Translations under genes and position numbers: made by a program
The notes under the pieces: generated by a model
Database searches by the model: none
The model's input: the letters and a program-made list of their open reading frames with translations, nothing else
What the model was told of the DNA's origin: nothing
Part shown: positions 8,401 through 11,515 of the stretch, piece after piece
How the letters are laid out: each line of letters opens with the position of its first letter
Position numbering within the stretch: the stretch's first letter is position 1
Origin: Candidatus Omnitrophota bacterium
GTDB taxonomy: Bacteria > Omnitrophota > Gorgyraeia > 2-02-FULL-51-18 > JAGOUK01
Direction of reading: 5' to 3'
NCBI GenBank assembly: GCA_020058965.1
Contig: JAGVCY010000247.1
Location: 1 to 15,482 of the forward strand
DNA: 15,482 nt

Positions 8401-10066
8401 GTCGGATCAAATCGACGGTCTTCCCAACACCGCAAGAATCCTTTTTGAGATCACAACAGGCGAGCTTAAAGACGCGAGAGCCGTCACGCTTTGGCTGGAT
8501 AAGCAAACTCATGCAGTGACCAAGGTTCTTGGACCTAATTTGCAGGGAAAATACGAATATCTGAATGAGGCGCTGGTCCAATATTTTAACGATAATTTTA
8601 TTGGAAAGGTCTTCAACGGCACCAATCCCGACCTTGCCGCCCTCATTCCGGTCCTGGGAAAGGGGGGCATTGACCAGATACGACCGGACATCGACCTTTA
8701 TGTGGCTAAGTACTACGGACTGAACTATCTCAATTACTTCTTGAACGGCGGAACTTCAGGAGCGCTTGACAACATAAAAATCAGGCTTCCCGATGGAACA
8801 ACCGTATCGTATGCCGACTTTGTAGCGCTTACGCGCACGAAGAGGTTAGGTGAACACGGCATAGATCCTAAAGCAAATTATGTTCTCACAGAACCAAGCA
8901 GTTATCATCTAGCGATCGCTCTCGACTCCGCCTCCCAAGCCGCGCGGCTGGCGGAGTTGGTGTCGGAAGACTTGGAGCATTTTGTGGTGGCGGCGTTGGC
9001 TCGTCGAGTCCAGGAGCTAAGACGAGGAAAAAATAAAAAAATCCGGGATTTATTACTGCCGGTCTCGCCGGCCGATCTTGCGGACAAAAGTACGACGAAT
9101 CTGTTTTTTACGGCATCTGCGGTCAAAATTGGCGGCGCACTCAAATTTAAAATTTTCTGGGAAGACCCGATGCGACCGTCAATAAGTTGGACTTTGACTG
9201 TTAAGCAAGCCCAGGATTACATTAACACGGGATCCATACCGGCGGACCAACTTTGGGACGTTTTGAGCAAGTTGCAGGATAGAGAGACGCAGGGAATATC
9301 CGCTCTTAATGATGCCACCCAAAGGAAGCATGCCTCTAAGAAAGGGCGAAATCAAGATCAGCTGATCGATCTGGCGGATCTTCTGCGAGCGTCGTCACCA
9401 GCCGGTCTTCTGATCAATCTCATAGCGCTTAAGCGGACGCTGTCGGCCATACATGCGTATCAAGATCAAGACGGTCCTTCTAAGAAGAAACAACTTAGTT
9501 TTGTTCATGTTATTGTTCTTGATCAGTGGACGCAACTAGAAACCTTTGCCACACAAATAAAGCGTAATGATGAGACGAAAACAATAGGCGAAGAGATCGA
9601 GAACGTTTTGGCGGATCTTCGCGAGTTAATTTTAGTTCCAAAGAATTTACGAAAAATTGATCCGGGAAGTGCGCTCATCAGGATCAAAGCGGCCAGAGCG
9701 ACCGATGGGGACACGGTTGGCGAGGTTGCCGATGTGCACTTGGCGCTCATGCCCGCGCGAAGAGATGAGCTCTTGGATTTTTCGATCCTCTGGTACGGTC
9801 ATTTGTTGGCATATGAGATGTTTGCGGATGCCAACGTACGGGACGGGGACTCAGAAGCTCGGGCAAAAGCTCTGCAAAACATCACACAGGAGATGCTCGA
9901 GATCGCATATGACCGCGGGCTTCCTAAAACCGTTACCCTGGAGGAATTCAGGGAATTGGTCGCTAACGGCAAATACACCTTGCAACAAGCGTTCGCCCGT
10001 GTGCTCGCCAGCAGCGTGCTCGCCAGCTGGGCGCGATCGATCGCCGCTTCCCGCATGTCGGCGTAA
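2477..10066 (+). CDS. Giant secreted modular protein, 2,529 aa, with ARMA-motif module junctions
   Basis: One uninterrupted frame starts at TTG with a good ribosome site and ends at TAA. Residues 1-27 are a signal peptide (MKQH, hydrophobic stretch, AAFA before APS). Residues ~60-570 form an alpha/beta domain with D76-A-H78, N80, Q84, E107, G158-V-E-D161 and G502-G-F-H505-T. Its closest relative here is the N-terminus of the protein from 13706. The motifs resemble the Tiki/TraB/ChaN/EreA-like superfamily, but this is an inference. Seven modules follow, each opened by GARMA, AARMA or AARLA, with the M or L at residues 597, 766, 891, 1172, 1525, 1940 and 2158. The last residues are SRMSA, the motif again. 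Modules 3 and 4 contain HEAT-like helical repeats; the others are unrecognised. My reading finds no cysteine in the whole protein, which suits export. No transmembrane helix is obvious beyond the signal peptide. It could be a scaffold, a secreted polyprotein cut at the motifs, or a fusion array. The function is unknown. Confidence 0.9.
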   Translation: MKQHNPTLKTLSLILAQAMLLQSAAFAAPSMPALPMNLFAREASLPFNMSPSVAMLEDAWKAPSGLGKGTIYLIQDAHTNPSAQKNIAQAIDTILKNNPQITEVFSEAGEGDYSLNFLRPAASKSKRTEVGLNFVNKGLLQGSEFASLTSGKDFKLTGVEDMKLYDEALGVYADIVKARASQKTRFAEITRTLKVLEEKNYSDTVKEFQSNQSRYEAGELSVTDYAVYLLKAAKKSGVYLKPFESVTHLERLQAMEKNIDFEQVSREEEEALASLTPEVRQELGTLKPAKLNQDSSSTLGYFTALEASLRGRDASEVTTSAISQRTHLDQYLAYLKSYQKMNPQTLLNQLKDLQTAVSSKIAQTPEEASLLTVRRNLDRLVKLFDLKLSPEDYRSIQNDSMLHDLKRLAGYLNGLLAKEHLDPALALFMQNDYEPAYREALRFYDLAYQRDEAFVKHIIASAAPVIASAAPVIASAAPVIASAAKQSPKEPTPNQSAILITGGFHTPHLKELLKKQNISFYSLTPQVTHETDIARYERILLEGKTNNSADSLTAPIIAATTTDQNIGARLGLAAPQVAAALGPQAQAALTAQAGARMAARKKVTARKKVTVDTLMKEIEARLKRKGLGHRFVYLDSLLLTSLRSDLENELSGSKASRRAILRDVKYYAALISHPLFNAFEHPHNFSWFESVHQVKEILQKNKRSKIKYTFDVRYDTPEIARLVDDGEDRYSAGPGSVVIQRKKLETTSGQTTMKIIAVPIISAARMAVGKYDKVPVRPKQDSILKPSEARNLLRAMIARKSGQMVTIKVATSVRGIQNDAMTSQVSDADIDGTWGNGGWLLVQRDGSIALLQAESDRYLIALKAYVKKLPHVEAADLLPKPDVADTAGARMAFSDATKREVQEAIGGRGELYALLRQALGEGRDSRMLAINKLAAIPHADGDVIGAILTALLKPVATDAEESQNAQTALLRISTTPTQSGIDALVNVLPKRNLHKFARSAVIHTLNRTVPQKSKQIVLGFAALAAEPGLDAGLKAEVLNYIGSITKATDDGVRALMDIYEDGRNAIDLRLASLTSLGKITEIQNKSLVLRLLNDLQWTLKNHPLDEIQKSAAVQLGHWGVNLVRHPSEELPASLVEALKNAADSDGTNPAKREALAALIEIQEAMNAQGARMADAADLAPEAAIADVPEKRRAGFIKPGDLVLLDYDVISGVKSPLTELLAAKTSPPNTNYVLYVATESFVSSERPRVELTQLMGSGRFGLSVITRLRSKHIWKLDPAKFYSGIDVSGLRPQQISYETFAAKVLKQLRDSDRIANPKRVRELMRTAQEDISLAAKIRALKELGRIDWHNGYSVNFLVSLAQDNHADRSIRAAAIREIGHIGNKANSVVPAMIALLTDNDPYIRRTARLMLPEKFSYQKAPFDRLVRSILAPTEAMDDVLTTLVRYNAHEPILPLLKRGNPQVRIAAVEALGQIASHNVGKQRMFAVERVLARTVNDHSEDVRAAVARAQLRILNAAASKPSAARMAVKGAWERLEPIYVVAYKGLSATPLAVRDAQDQITLLLDGPEKRIISKDEIDTAYNGLRLIALDLLGRLTGFSITNAQDSARLRHLARIAGKGKRPTQSIATEVLSREEAARQFELALKAVEKQRKINDAQATRARKLWTILTEGDSRVVAVVLSQDDASEVSKRMGKLDSMLEISFVDAVHLHETLVDKLYGIALTVFAKVDGTVLPDKISVLNRELKISRRIDEVLGRKRPEPVAPSKKRPSIHASTLASLIQKNLVLIEQTISAIKKIRSGDRETLELLQEVWREGLADLSTQLAETIDTEFGPKVIESALQNSAMTKKGLITLANQMHGEALNVFERIWSMGNEDNPAFVRRINELAGGKKTSEKVAPLGDKEMPIEKAIREIRIITAAAKNQLRINFTDLTGQSQTGARMAMEIESIRFFPDGLRPLQMTLRTGEQKVVLDTYYWSDQIDGLPNTARILFEITTGELKDARAVTLWLDKQTHAVTKVLGPNLQGKYEYLNEALVQYFNDNFIGKVFNGTNPDLAALIPVLGKGGIDQIRPDIDLYVAKYYGLNYLNYFLNGGTSGALDNIKIRLPDGTTVSYADFVALTRTKRLGEHGIDPKANYVLTEPSSYHLAIALDSASQAARLAELVSEDLEHFVVAALARRVQELRRGKNKKIRDLLLPVSPADLADKSTTNLFFTASAVKIGGALKFKIFWEDPMRPSISWTLTVKQAQDYINTGSIPADQLWDVLSKLQDRETQGISALNDATQRKHASKKGRNQDQLIDLADLLRASSPAGLLINLIALKRTLSAIHAYQDQDGPSKKKQLSFVHVIVLDQWTQLETFATQIKRNDETKTIGEEIENVLADLRELILVPKNLRKIDPGSALIRIKAARATDGDTVGEVADVHLALMPARRDELLDFSILWYGHLLAYEMFADANVRDGDSEARAKALQNITQEMLEIAYDRGLPKTVTLEEFRELVANGKYTLQQAFARVLASSVLASWARSIAASRMSA
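2657..4186 (+). other. N-terminal conserved domain of the giant protein, Tiki/ChaN-like (tentative)
   Basis: Residues ~61-570. It begins with the strand IYLIQDAH and the pattern D-A-H-T-N-x3-Q, then a strand ending in E107, then GVEDM. A long helical middle (about 170-490) is followed by a late strand AILITGGFHT. The family pattern of an early acidic/His cluster, a strand-end Glu and a late GxxH is what I recall for the Tiki, TraB, ChaN and erythromycin-esterase-like proteins. The paralogue from 13706 keeps every one of these motifs (D69-A-H71, E99, G150-V-E-D153, G403-G-Y-H406-T) and is shorter in the helical middle. Confidence 0.5.
3851..3937 (+). repeat. In-frame 21-bp tandem repeat ending in a dispersed-type palindromic sequence
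   Basis: Three copies of ATTGCGAGCGCAGCCCCCGTC start at 3851, 3872 and 3893. A fourth unit from 3914 changes into ATTGCGAGCGCAGCGAAGC and then AATCC. Each unit is 7 codons (IASAAPV), so the array extends the protein without breaking the frame. The last unit resembles the 'cattgcgagc...gaagcaatcc' dispersed repeat that I have seen in many bacterial genomes. It sits just before the GGFHT strand of the N-terminal domain, in a loop absent from the paralogue. Confidence 0.85.
4258..4269 (+). repeat. Module junction J1 (GARMA, Met597)
   Basis: AGCCCGCATGGC encodes the end of AGARMA. It is a divergent copy of the 12-bp core seen at J2-J6. C-rich DNA ends here and G-rich DNA begins: by hand, 15 C and 7 G in the 30 bases 4231-4260, against 15 G and 6 C in 4268-4297. 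CCGCC upstream can pair with GGCGG at the junction. Confidence 0.75.
4265..4771 (+). other. Module 1 of the giant protein (residues 597-765), unrecognised
   Basis: It starts with a basic, duplicated ARKKVT segment. A mixed domain follows with aromatic patches such as FEHPHNFSWFESVHQ, and it ends in IIAVPIISAARMA. The DNA from about 4380 to 4740 is clearly AT-richer than its surroundings and uses AGG and AGA arginine codons more freely. This suggests a different origin from the N-terminal domain. I do not recognise a family. Confidence 0.5.
4271..4306 (+). repeat. 18-bp tandem duplication (ARKKVT x2)
   Basis: GCGCGGAAGAAGGTGACT at 4271-4288 is repeated at 4289-4306 with only the last base changed to G. 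It lies directly after junction J1 and begins with the same GCGCGG hexamer as the junction core. It looks like a recent slippage or recombination product. Confidence 0.85.
4765..4776 (+). repeat. Module junction J2 (AARMA, Met766), 12-bp core
   Basis: CGCGCGGATGGC, identical to J3, J4, J5 and J6. It is preceded by C-rich DNA and followed by G-rich DNA. CCGC/GCGG around the core can form a tight stem. Confidence 0.85.
4772..5146 (+). other. Module 2 of the giant protein (residues 766-890), unrecognised
   Basis: A compact segment of about 125 residues with a predicted alpha/beta pattern. It has a basic start, a helix around PSEARNLLRAMIAR, strands TIKVATS and GGWLLVQRDGSIALLQ, and a helix DRYLIALKAYVKKL. 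It ends in TAGARMA. No family is recognised. Confidence 0.5.
5140..5151 (+). repeat. Module junction J3 (GARMA, Met891), 12-bp core
   Basis: CGCGCGGATGGC, identical to J2 and J4-J6, leading into the first HEAT-like module. The DNA after it is G-rich, but the C-rich side is not marked here. Confidence 0.85.
5147..5989 (+). other. Module 3 of the giant protein (residues 891-1171), HEAT/armadillo-like helical repeats
   Basis: An all-helical segment built of paired helices. It has the small-residue and hydrophobic rhythm of HEAT repeats, for example DSRMLAINKLAAIP, KFARSAVIHTLNR, LKAEVLNYIGSI, DLRLASLTSLGKI and KREALAALIEIQEA. Such repeats usually form protein-binding solenoids. No catalytic motif is visible. 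Confidence 0.6.
5983..5994 (+). repeat. Module junction J4 (GARMA, Met1172), 12-bp core
   Basis: CGCGCGGATGGC, identical to the other J2-J6 cores. Strongly G-rich DNA follows. Confidence 0.85.
5990..7048 (+). other. Module 4 of the giant protein (residues 1172-1524), alpha/beta start plus HEAT repeats
   Basis: The first ~180 residues look alpha/beta, with GDLVLLDYDVIS and NYVLYVATESF. From about residue 1340 three or more HEAT-type repeats follow. They include RSIRAAAIREIGHIGN, PYIRRTARLML, PQVRIAAVEALGQI and EDVRAAVARAQLRIL, with the D/N-x-x-V/I-R-x-A-A-x signature typical of the family. A binding or scaffold role is likely. Confidence 0.65.
7032..7066 (+). repeat. Hairpin centred on junction J5
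   Basis: AGCCC (7032-7036) and CCGCC (7038-7042) can pair with GGCGG (7051-7055) and GGGCT (7062-7066). This puts the junction core in the loop and stem top. By hand, G outnumbers C by 17 to 4 in the 30 bases after the Met codon, whereas C outnumbers G by 13 to 6 in 7011-7040. Confidence 0.5.
7042..7053 (+). repeat. Module junction J5 (AARMA, Met1525), 12-bp core
   Basis: CGCGCGGATGGC, identical to J2-J4 and J6, inside the hairpin at 7032-7066. Confidence 0.85.
7049..8293 (+). other. Module 5 of the giant protein (residues 1525-1939), mostly helical, unrecognised
   Basis: The largest module, about 415 residues. Long amphipathic helices rich in Lys, Glu and Arg predominate, for example EEAARQFELALKAVEKQRK and LIQKNLVLIEQTISAIKK. 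One alpha/beta stretch stands out (RVVAVVLSQDDASEV). No known motif is seen. A coiled-coil or bundle architecture is plausible. Confidence 0.45.
8287..8298 (+). repeat. Module junction J6 (GARMA, Met1940), 12-bp core
   Basis: CGCGCGGATGGC, identical to J2-J5. The next codon after the motif is a second ATG (GARMAM). Confidence 0.85.
8294..8947 (+). other. Module 6 of the giant protein (residues 1940-2157), strand-rich, unrecognised
   Basis: It begins with strands such as IESIRFFPDG, LQMTLRTGEQKVVLDTYYW and ARILFEITTGE. A helical segment rich in Tyr and Asn (YEYLNEALVQYFNDNF, YYGLNYLNYFLNGG) follows, then strands IKIRLPDGTTVSYADFVAL. It ends in SQAARLA. No family is recognised. Confidence 0.45.
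8925..8957 (+). repeat. Strong hairpin and palindrome at junction J7
   Basis: ACTCCGCC (8925-8932) pairs with GGCGGAGT (8950-8957). Between them lies AGCCGCGCGGCT (8938-8949), a perfect 12-bp palindrome. All of it is inside the coding frame, over the AARLA motif. Confidence 0.75.
8941..8952 (+). repeat. Module junction J7 (AARLA, Leu2158), core with one change
   Basis: CGCGCGGCTGGC differs from the J2-J6 core by a single base, A to C, turning Met into Leu. By hand, the 30 bases before 8941 have 14 C and 6 G, and the 30 bases from 8951 have 13 G and 4 C. Confidence 0.85.
8948..10054 (+). other. Module 7 of the giant protein (residues 2158-2526), C-terminal, unrecognised
   Basis: It opens with helices (VSEDLEHFVVAALARRVQEL). 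An immunity- or adaptor-like alpha/beta mix follows, with strands LSFVHVIVLDQW and EVADVHLALMPARRDELLDF, and it ends in helices. The final residues are SIAASRMSA, so the last module is closed by the same motif that opens the others. A 15-bp near-repeat (GTGCTCGCCAGC at 10001 and 10016) encodes VLASSVLASW just before the end. Confidence 0.45.
10001..10030 (+). repeat. 15-bp tandem repeat near the 3' end of the giant gene
   Basis: GTGCTCGCCAGCAGC is followed by GTGCTCGCCAGCTGG, identical in the first 12 bases, encoding VLASS and VLASW. Confidence 0.75.
10048..10059 (+). repeat. Terminal junction J8 (SRMSA, end of the giant protein)
   Basis: TTCCCGCATGTC encodes S-R-M-S just before the final Ala and TAA. 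It is degenerate compared with the J2-J6 core. CGCCG (10042-10046) and CGGCG (10059-10063) flank it as an inverted repeat. No further module follows. Confidence 0.6.
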
Positions 10067-10072
10067 ACACCC

Positions 10073-10105
10073 ATGTAAATCAGCGGACTCGCCGCCGATT
10101 TACAT
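10073..10105. terminator. Stable hairpin just after the giant gene, possible terminator
   Basis: ATGTAAATC (10073-10081) pairs perfectly with GATTTACAT (10097-10105). After one mismatch, an inner GCGG/CCGC stem closes a 5-base loop. It begins 7 bases after the stop codon. No T-run follows, so it may act as a 3'-end stabiliser or a factor-dependent terminator rather than an intrinsic terminator. The rest of 10067-10237 contains only the elements listed separately. Confidence 0.5.
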
Positions 10106-10176
10106 TGCGTCCACCGCAAGTAAGTCCCTATCCCGCGCCGCTCGGCTTTGTCGAGAGCCAATATGGATAAATACAA

Positions 10177-10197
10177 ATTTAACATAAGAAGTTAAAT
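10177..10197. promoter_or_regulatory. AT-rich inverted repeat upstream of the ATPase promoter
   Basis: ATTTAAC, 7 bases, GTTAAAT. It ends 5 bases before the proposed -35 box of the ATPase gene, a position suited to a regulator. It may equally be chance in AT-rich DNA. Confidence 0.3.
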
Positions 10198-10202
10198 ATG
10201 TA

Positions 10203-10231
10203 TTGTCCCGCCGCGGCTCCTCAGGTACAAT
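10203..10231 (+). promoter_or_regulatory. Sigma70-type promoter for the ATPase gene, leaderless
   Basis: TTGTCC (10203-10208), a spacer of exactly 17 bases, then TACAAT (10226-10231, 5 of 6 consensus bases). Transcription should begin about 7 bases on, at or next to the ATG at 10238. No Shine-Dalgarno sequence precedes that ATG. A leaderless transcript is inferred. Confidence 0.5.
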
Positions 10232-10237
10232 GTTCGC

Positions 10238-11449
10238 ATGAGGACCTACATTCACCGGGATATTGAGCCCACCCTGATCCGCGCGGTCAAAACTTTTTCG
10301 GCGGTCGCCCTCACGGGACCGCGGCAAAGCGGCAAGTCCACCCTCCTGCGTCGCCTATTTTCCAAGACCCACCGCTACGTGACGCTGGACGATCCTCAAG
10401 CACGGGATCTTGCGTCCCGGGATCCTCAACTATTTTTGAATCAGTTAAGAGGCCCCGCGATCATTGACGAGATCCAGTATGCGCCCGAACTGATGCCGTA
10501 CATCAAGATGCGGATCGATGAGCACCGGTCCAAAAAAGGGTCTTATATCCTCACGGGGTCCCAACAATTCACGATGATGAGACATTTAACCGAGTCGCTC
10601 GCCGGCCGCGTGGCACTCTTTGACCTCTTGCCGTTCAGTTGGTTCGAAAAACGGACTGCCAAAAGTTCTAAGCGTTTAATCACCTCATTGGGAGGCTTTG
10701 TTCATGCGTGCCTGAAGGGTTCCTTCCCGGAAACGACGACACTGCCTGTCGCCGCCTTGCAGGAGTGGTATGCGTCCTATGTGAATACCTATCTGGAAAA
10801 AGATGTGCGGGGGCAGTACGACATCGGAAACCTGAGGGATTTTCAGCGTTTTATCCAGCTTTTGGCGGCCCGCACCGCGCAAATTCTAAATTGTTCTTCG
10901 TTCGCGAATGACCTCGGCGTCAGCGTAACCACGGTCAAGCGGTGGCTTTCGGTTCTGGAGGCGGGCCGCATCGTGTACCTGCTCCAGCCGTTTTACGAAA
11001 ATTTTGGGAAGCGCATCATTAAAATGCCCAAGGTTTACTTTTTGGACTGCGGCCTCGCGGCGTACCTGTCCGGCATCCGCACGGAGGAGCATCTGATGAA
11101 GGGTCCCATGGCCGGAGCGTTATTTGAGACTTTTTGCCTTCAAGAAACTTTTAAGATGCTACTCGCAAAAGGCGGCCGGCCGCAGTTGTTTTATTTACGG
11201 ACAAATAACGATCTCGAGGTGGACCTTTTGATCAGGATCAAAAATGGAAAATGGCTTCCCGTCGAGATTAAAATGAGCCAAACCCCCAAGCCGTCTATGG
11301 CCTCCGGTATCCTGAGATTTAAACAGCTTTTTGATAAACTTCCGACCACAGACGGAGTCGTGGTAACTCTCGCGGATCGGGAATTTCCGCTGAGTGCTTC
11401 GGTGAACGCGAGGCCCTTGGAACAATACTTGCGGGATCTTGATAGTTAA
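10238..11449 (+). CDS. AAA ATPase with DUF4143 C-terminal domain
   Basis: A full-length 403-residue member of the bacterial/archaeal ATPase family with an N-terminal AAA domain and C-terminal DUF4143. The Walker A motif is GPRQSGKST at 27-35. Walker B is AIIDE at 74-78, followed by IQYAPEL. The sensor-like LTGSQQ is at 105-110, and GRVALFDLLPFSWFE at 123-137 is typical of the family. A helix-turn-helix-like segment lies around 220-245 (ANDLGVSVTTVKRWLSVLE). The C-terminus carries a PD-(D/E)xK-like pattern: E297, then EVD at 327-329, then E343-I-K345. These proteins are common and scattered in genomes; their cellular role is unsettled, and a DNA-related or toxin-antitoxin-like role has been suggested. 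The gene has its own promoter and no ribosome site. A 13-bp duplication covers its stop codon. The family's patchy distribution and the short repeats either side fit an insertion between the giant gene and tkt. Confidence 0.92.
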   Translation: MRTYIHRDIEPTLIRAVKTFSAVALTGPRQSGKSTLLRRLFSKTHRYVTLDDPQARDLASRDPQLFLNQLRGPAIIDEIQYAPELMPYIKMRIDEHRSKKGSYILTGSQQFTMMRHLTESLAGRVALFDLLPFSWFEKRTAKSSKRLITSLGGFVHACLKGSFPETTTLPVAALQEWYASYVNTYLEKDVRGQYDIGNLRDFQRFIQLLAARTAQILNCSSFANDLGVSVTTVKRWLSVLEAGRIVYLLQPFYENFGKRIIKMPKVYFLDCGLAAYLSGIRTEEHLMKGPMAGALFETFCLQETFKMLLAKGGRPQLFYLRTNNDLEVDLLIRIKNGKWLPVEIKMSQTPKPSMASGILRFKQLFDKLPTTDGVVVTLADREFPLSASVNARPLEQYLRDLDS

Positions 11450-11461
11450 TCTTGATAGTTA
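11436..11461 (+). repeat. 13-bp tandem duplication over the ATPase stop codon
   Basis: ATCTTGATAGTTA occurs twice, head to tail (11436-11448 and 11449-11461). The first copy plus one base supplies the last codons and TAA. The second copy would restore a stop if the first were lost. Confidence 0.9.
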
Positions 11462-11463
11462 AA

Positions 11464-11492
11464 TTGACGAAAGACCGTTCGGTGTCTAAACT
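11464..11492 (+). promoter_or_regulatory. tkt: Promoter for transketolase
   Basis: TTGACG (11464-11469, 5 of 6 consensus bases), a 17-base spacer, then TAAACT (11487-11492, 4 of 6). The start of transcription would fall near 11499, leaving a very short leader with the ribosome site CAGGAG at 11505-11510, 5 bases before the GTG. Confidence 0.5.
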
Positions 11493-11502
11493 AGGGGTCT
11501 TT
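11470..11502. promoter_or_regulatory. 7-bp inverted repeat overlapping the tkt promoter
   Basis: AAAGACC (11470-11476) and GGTCTTT (11496-11502) flank the -10 box, with an extra T following. This is either a regulator site straddling the promoter or a weak terminator for the ATPase gene (stem 7, loop 19, short T-run). Confidence 0.4.
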
Positions 11503-11515
11503 TACAGGAGACTCC

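Noticed and set aside
10238..11449. DUF4143 ATPase as a transposase or integrase
   Set aside because: It has Walker motifs and a PD-(D/E)xK-like tail, no DDE or tyrosine-recombinase motif, and no terminal inverted repeats.
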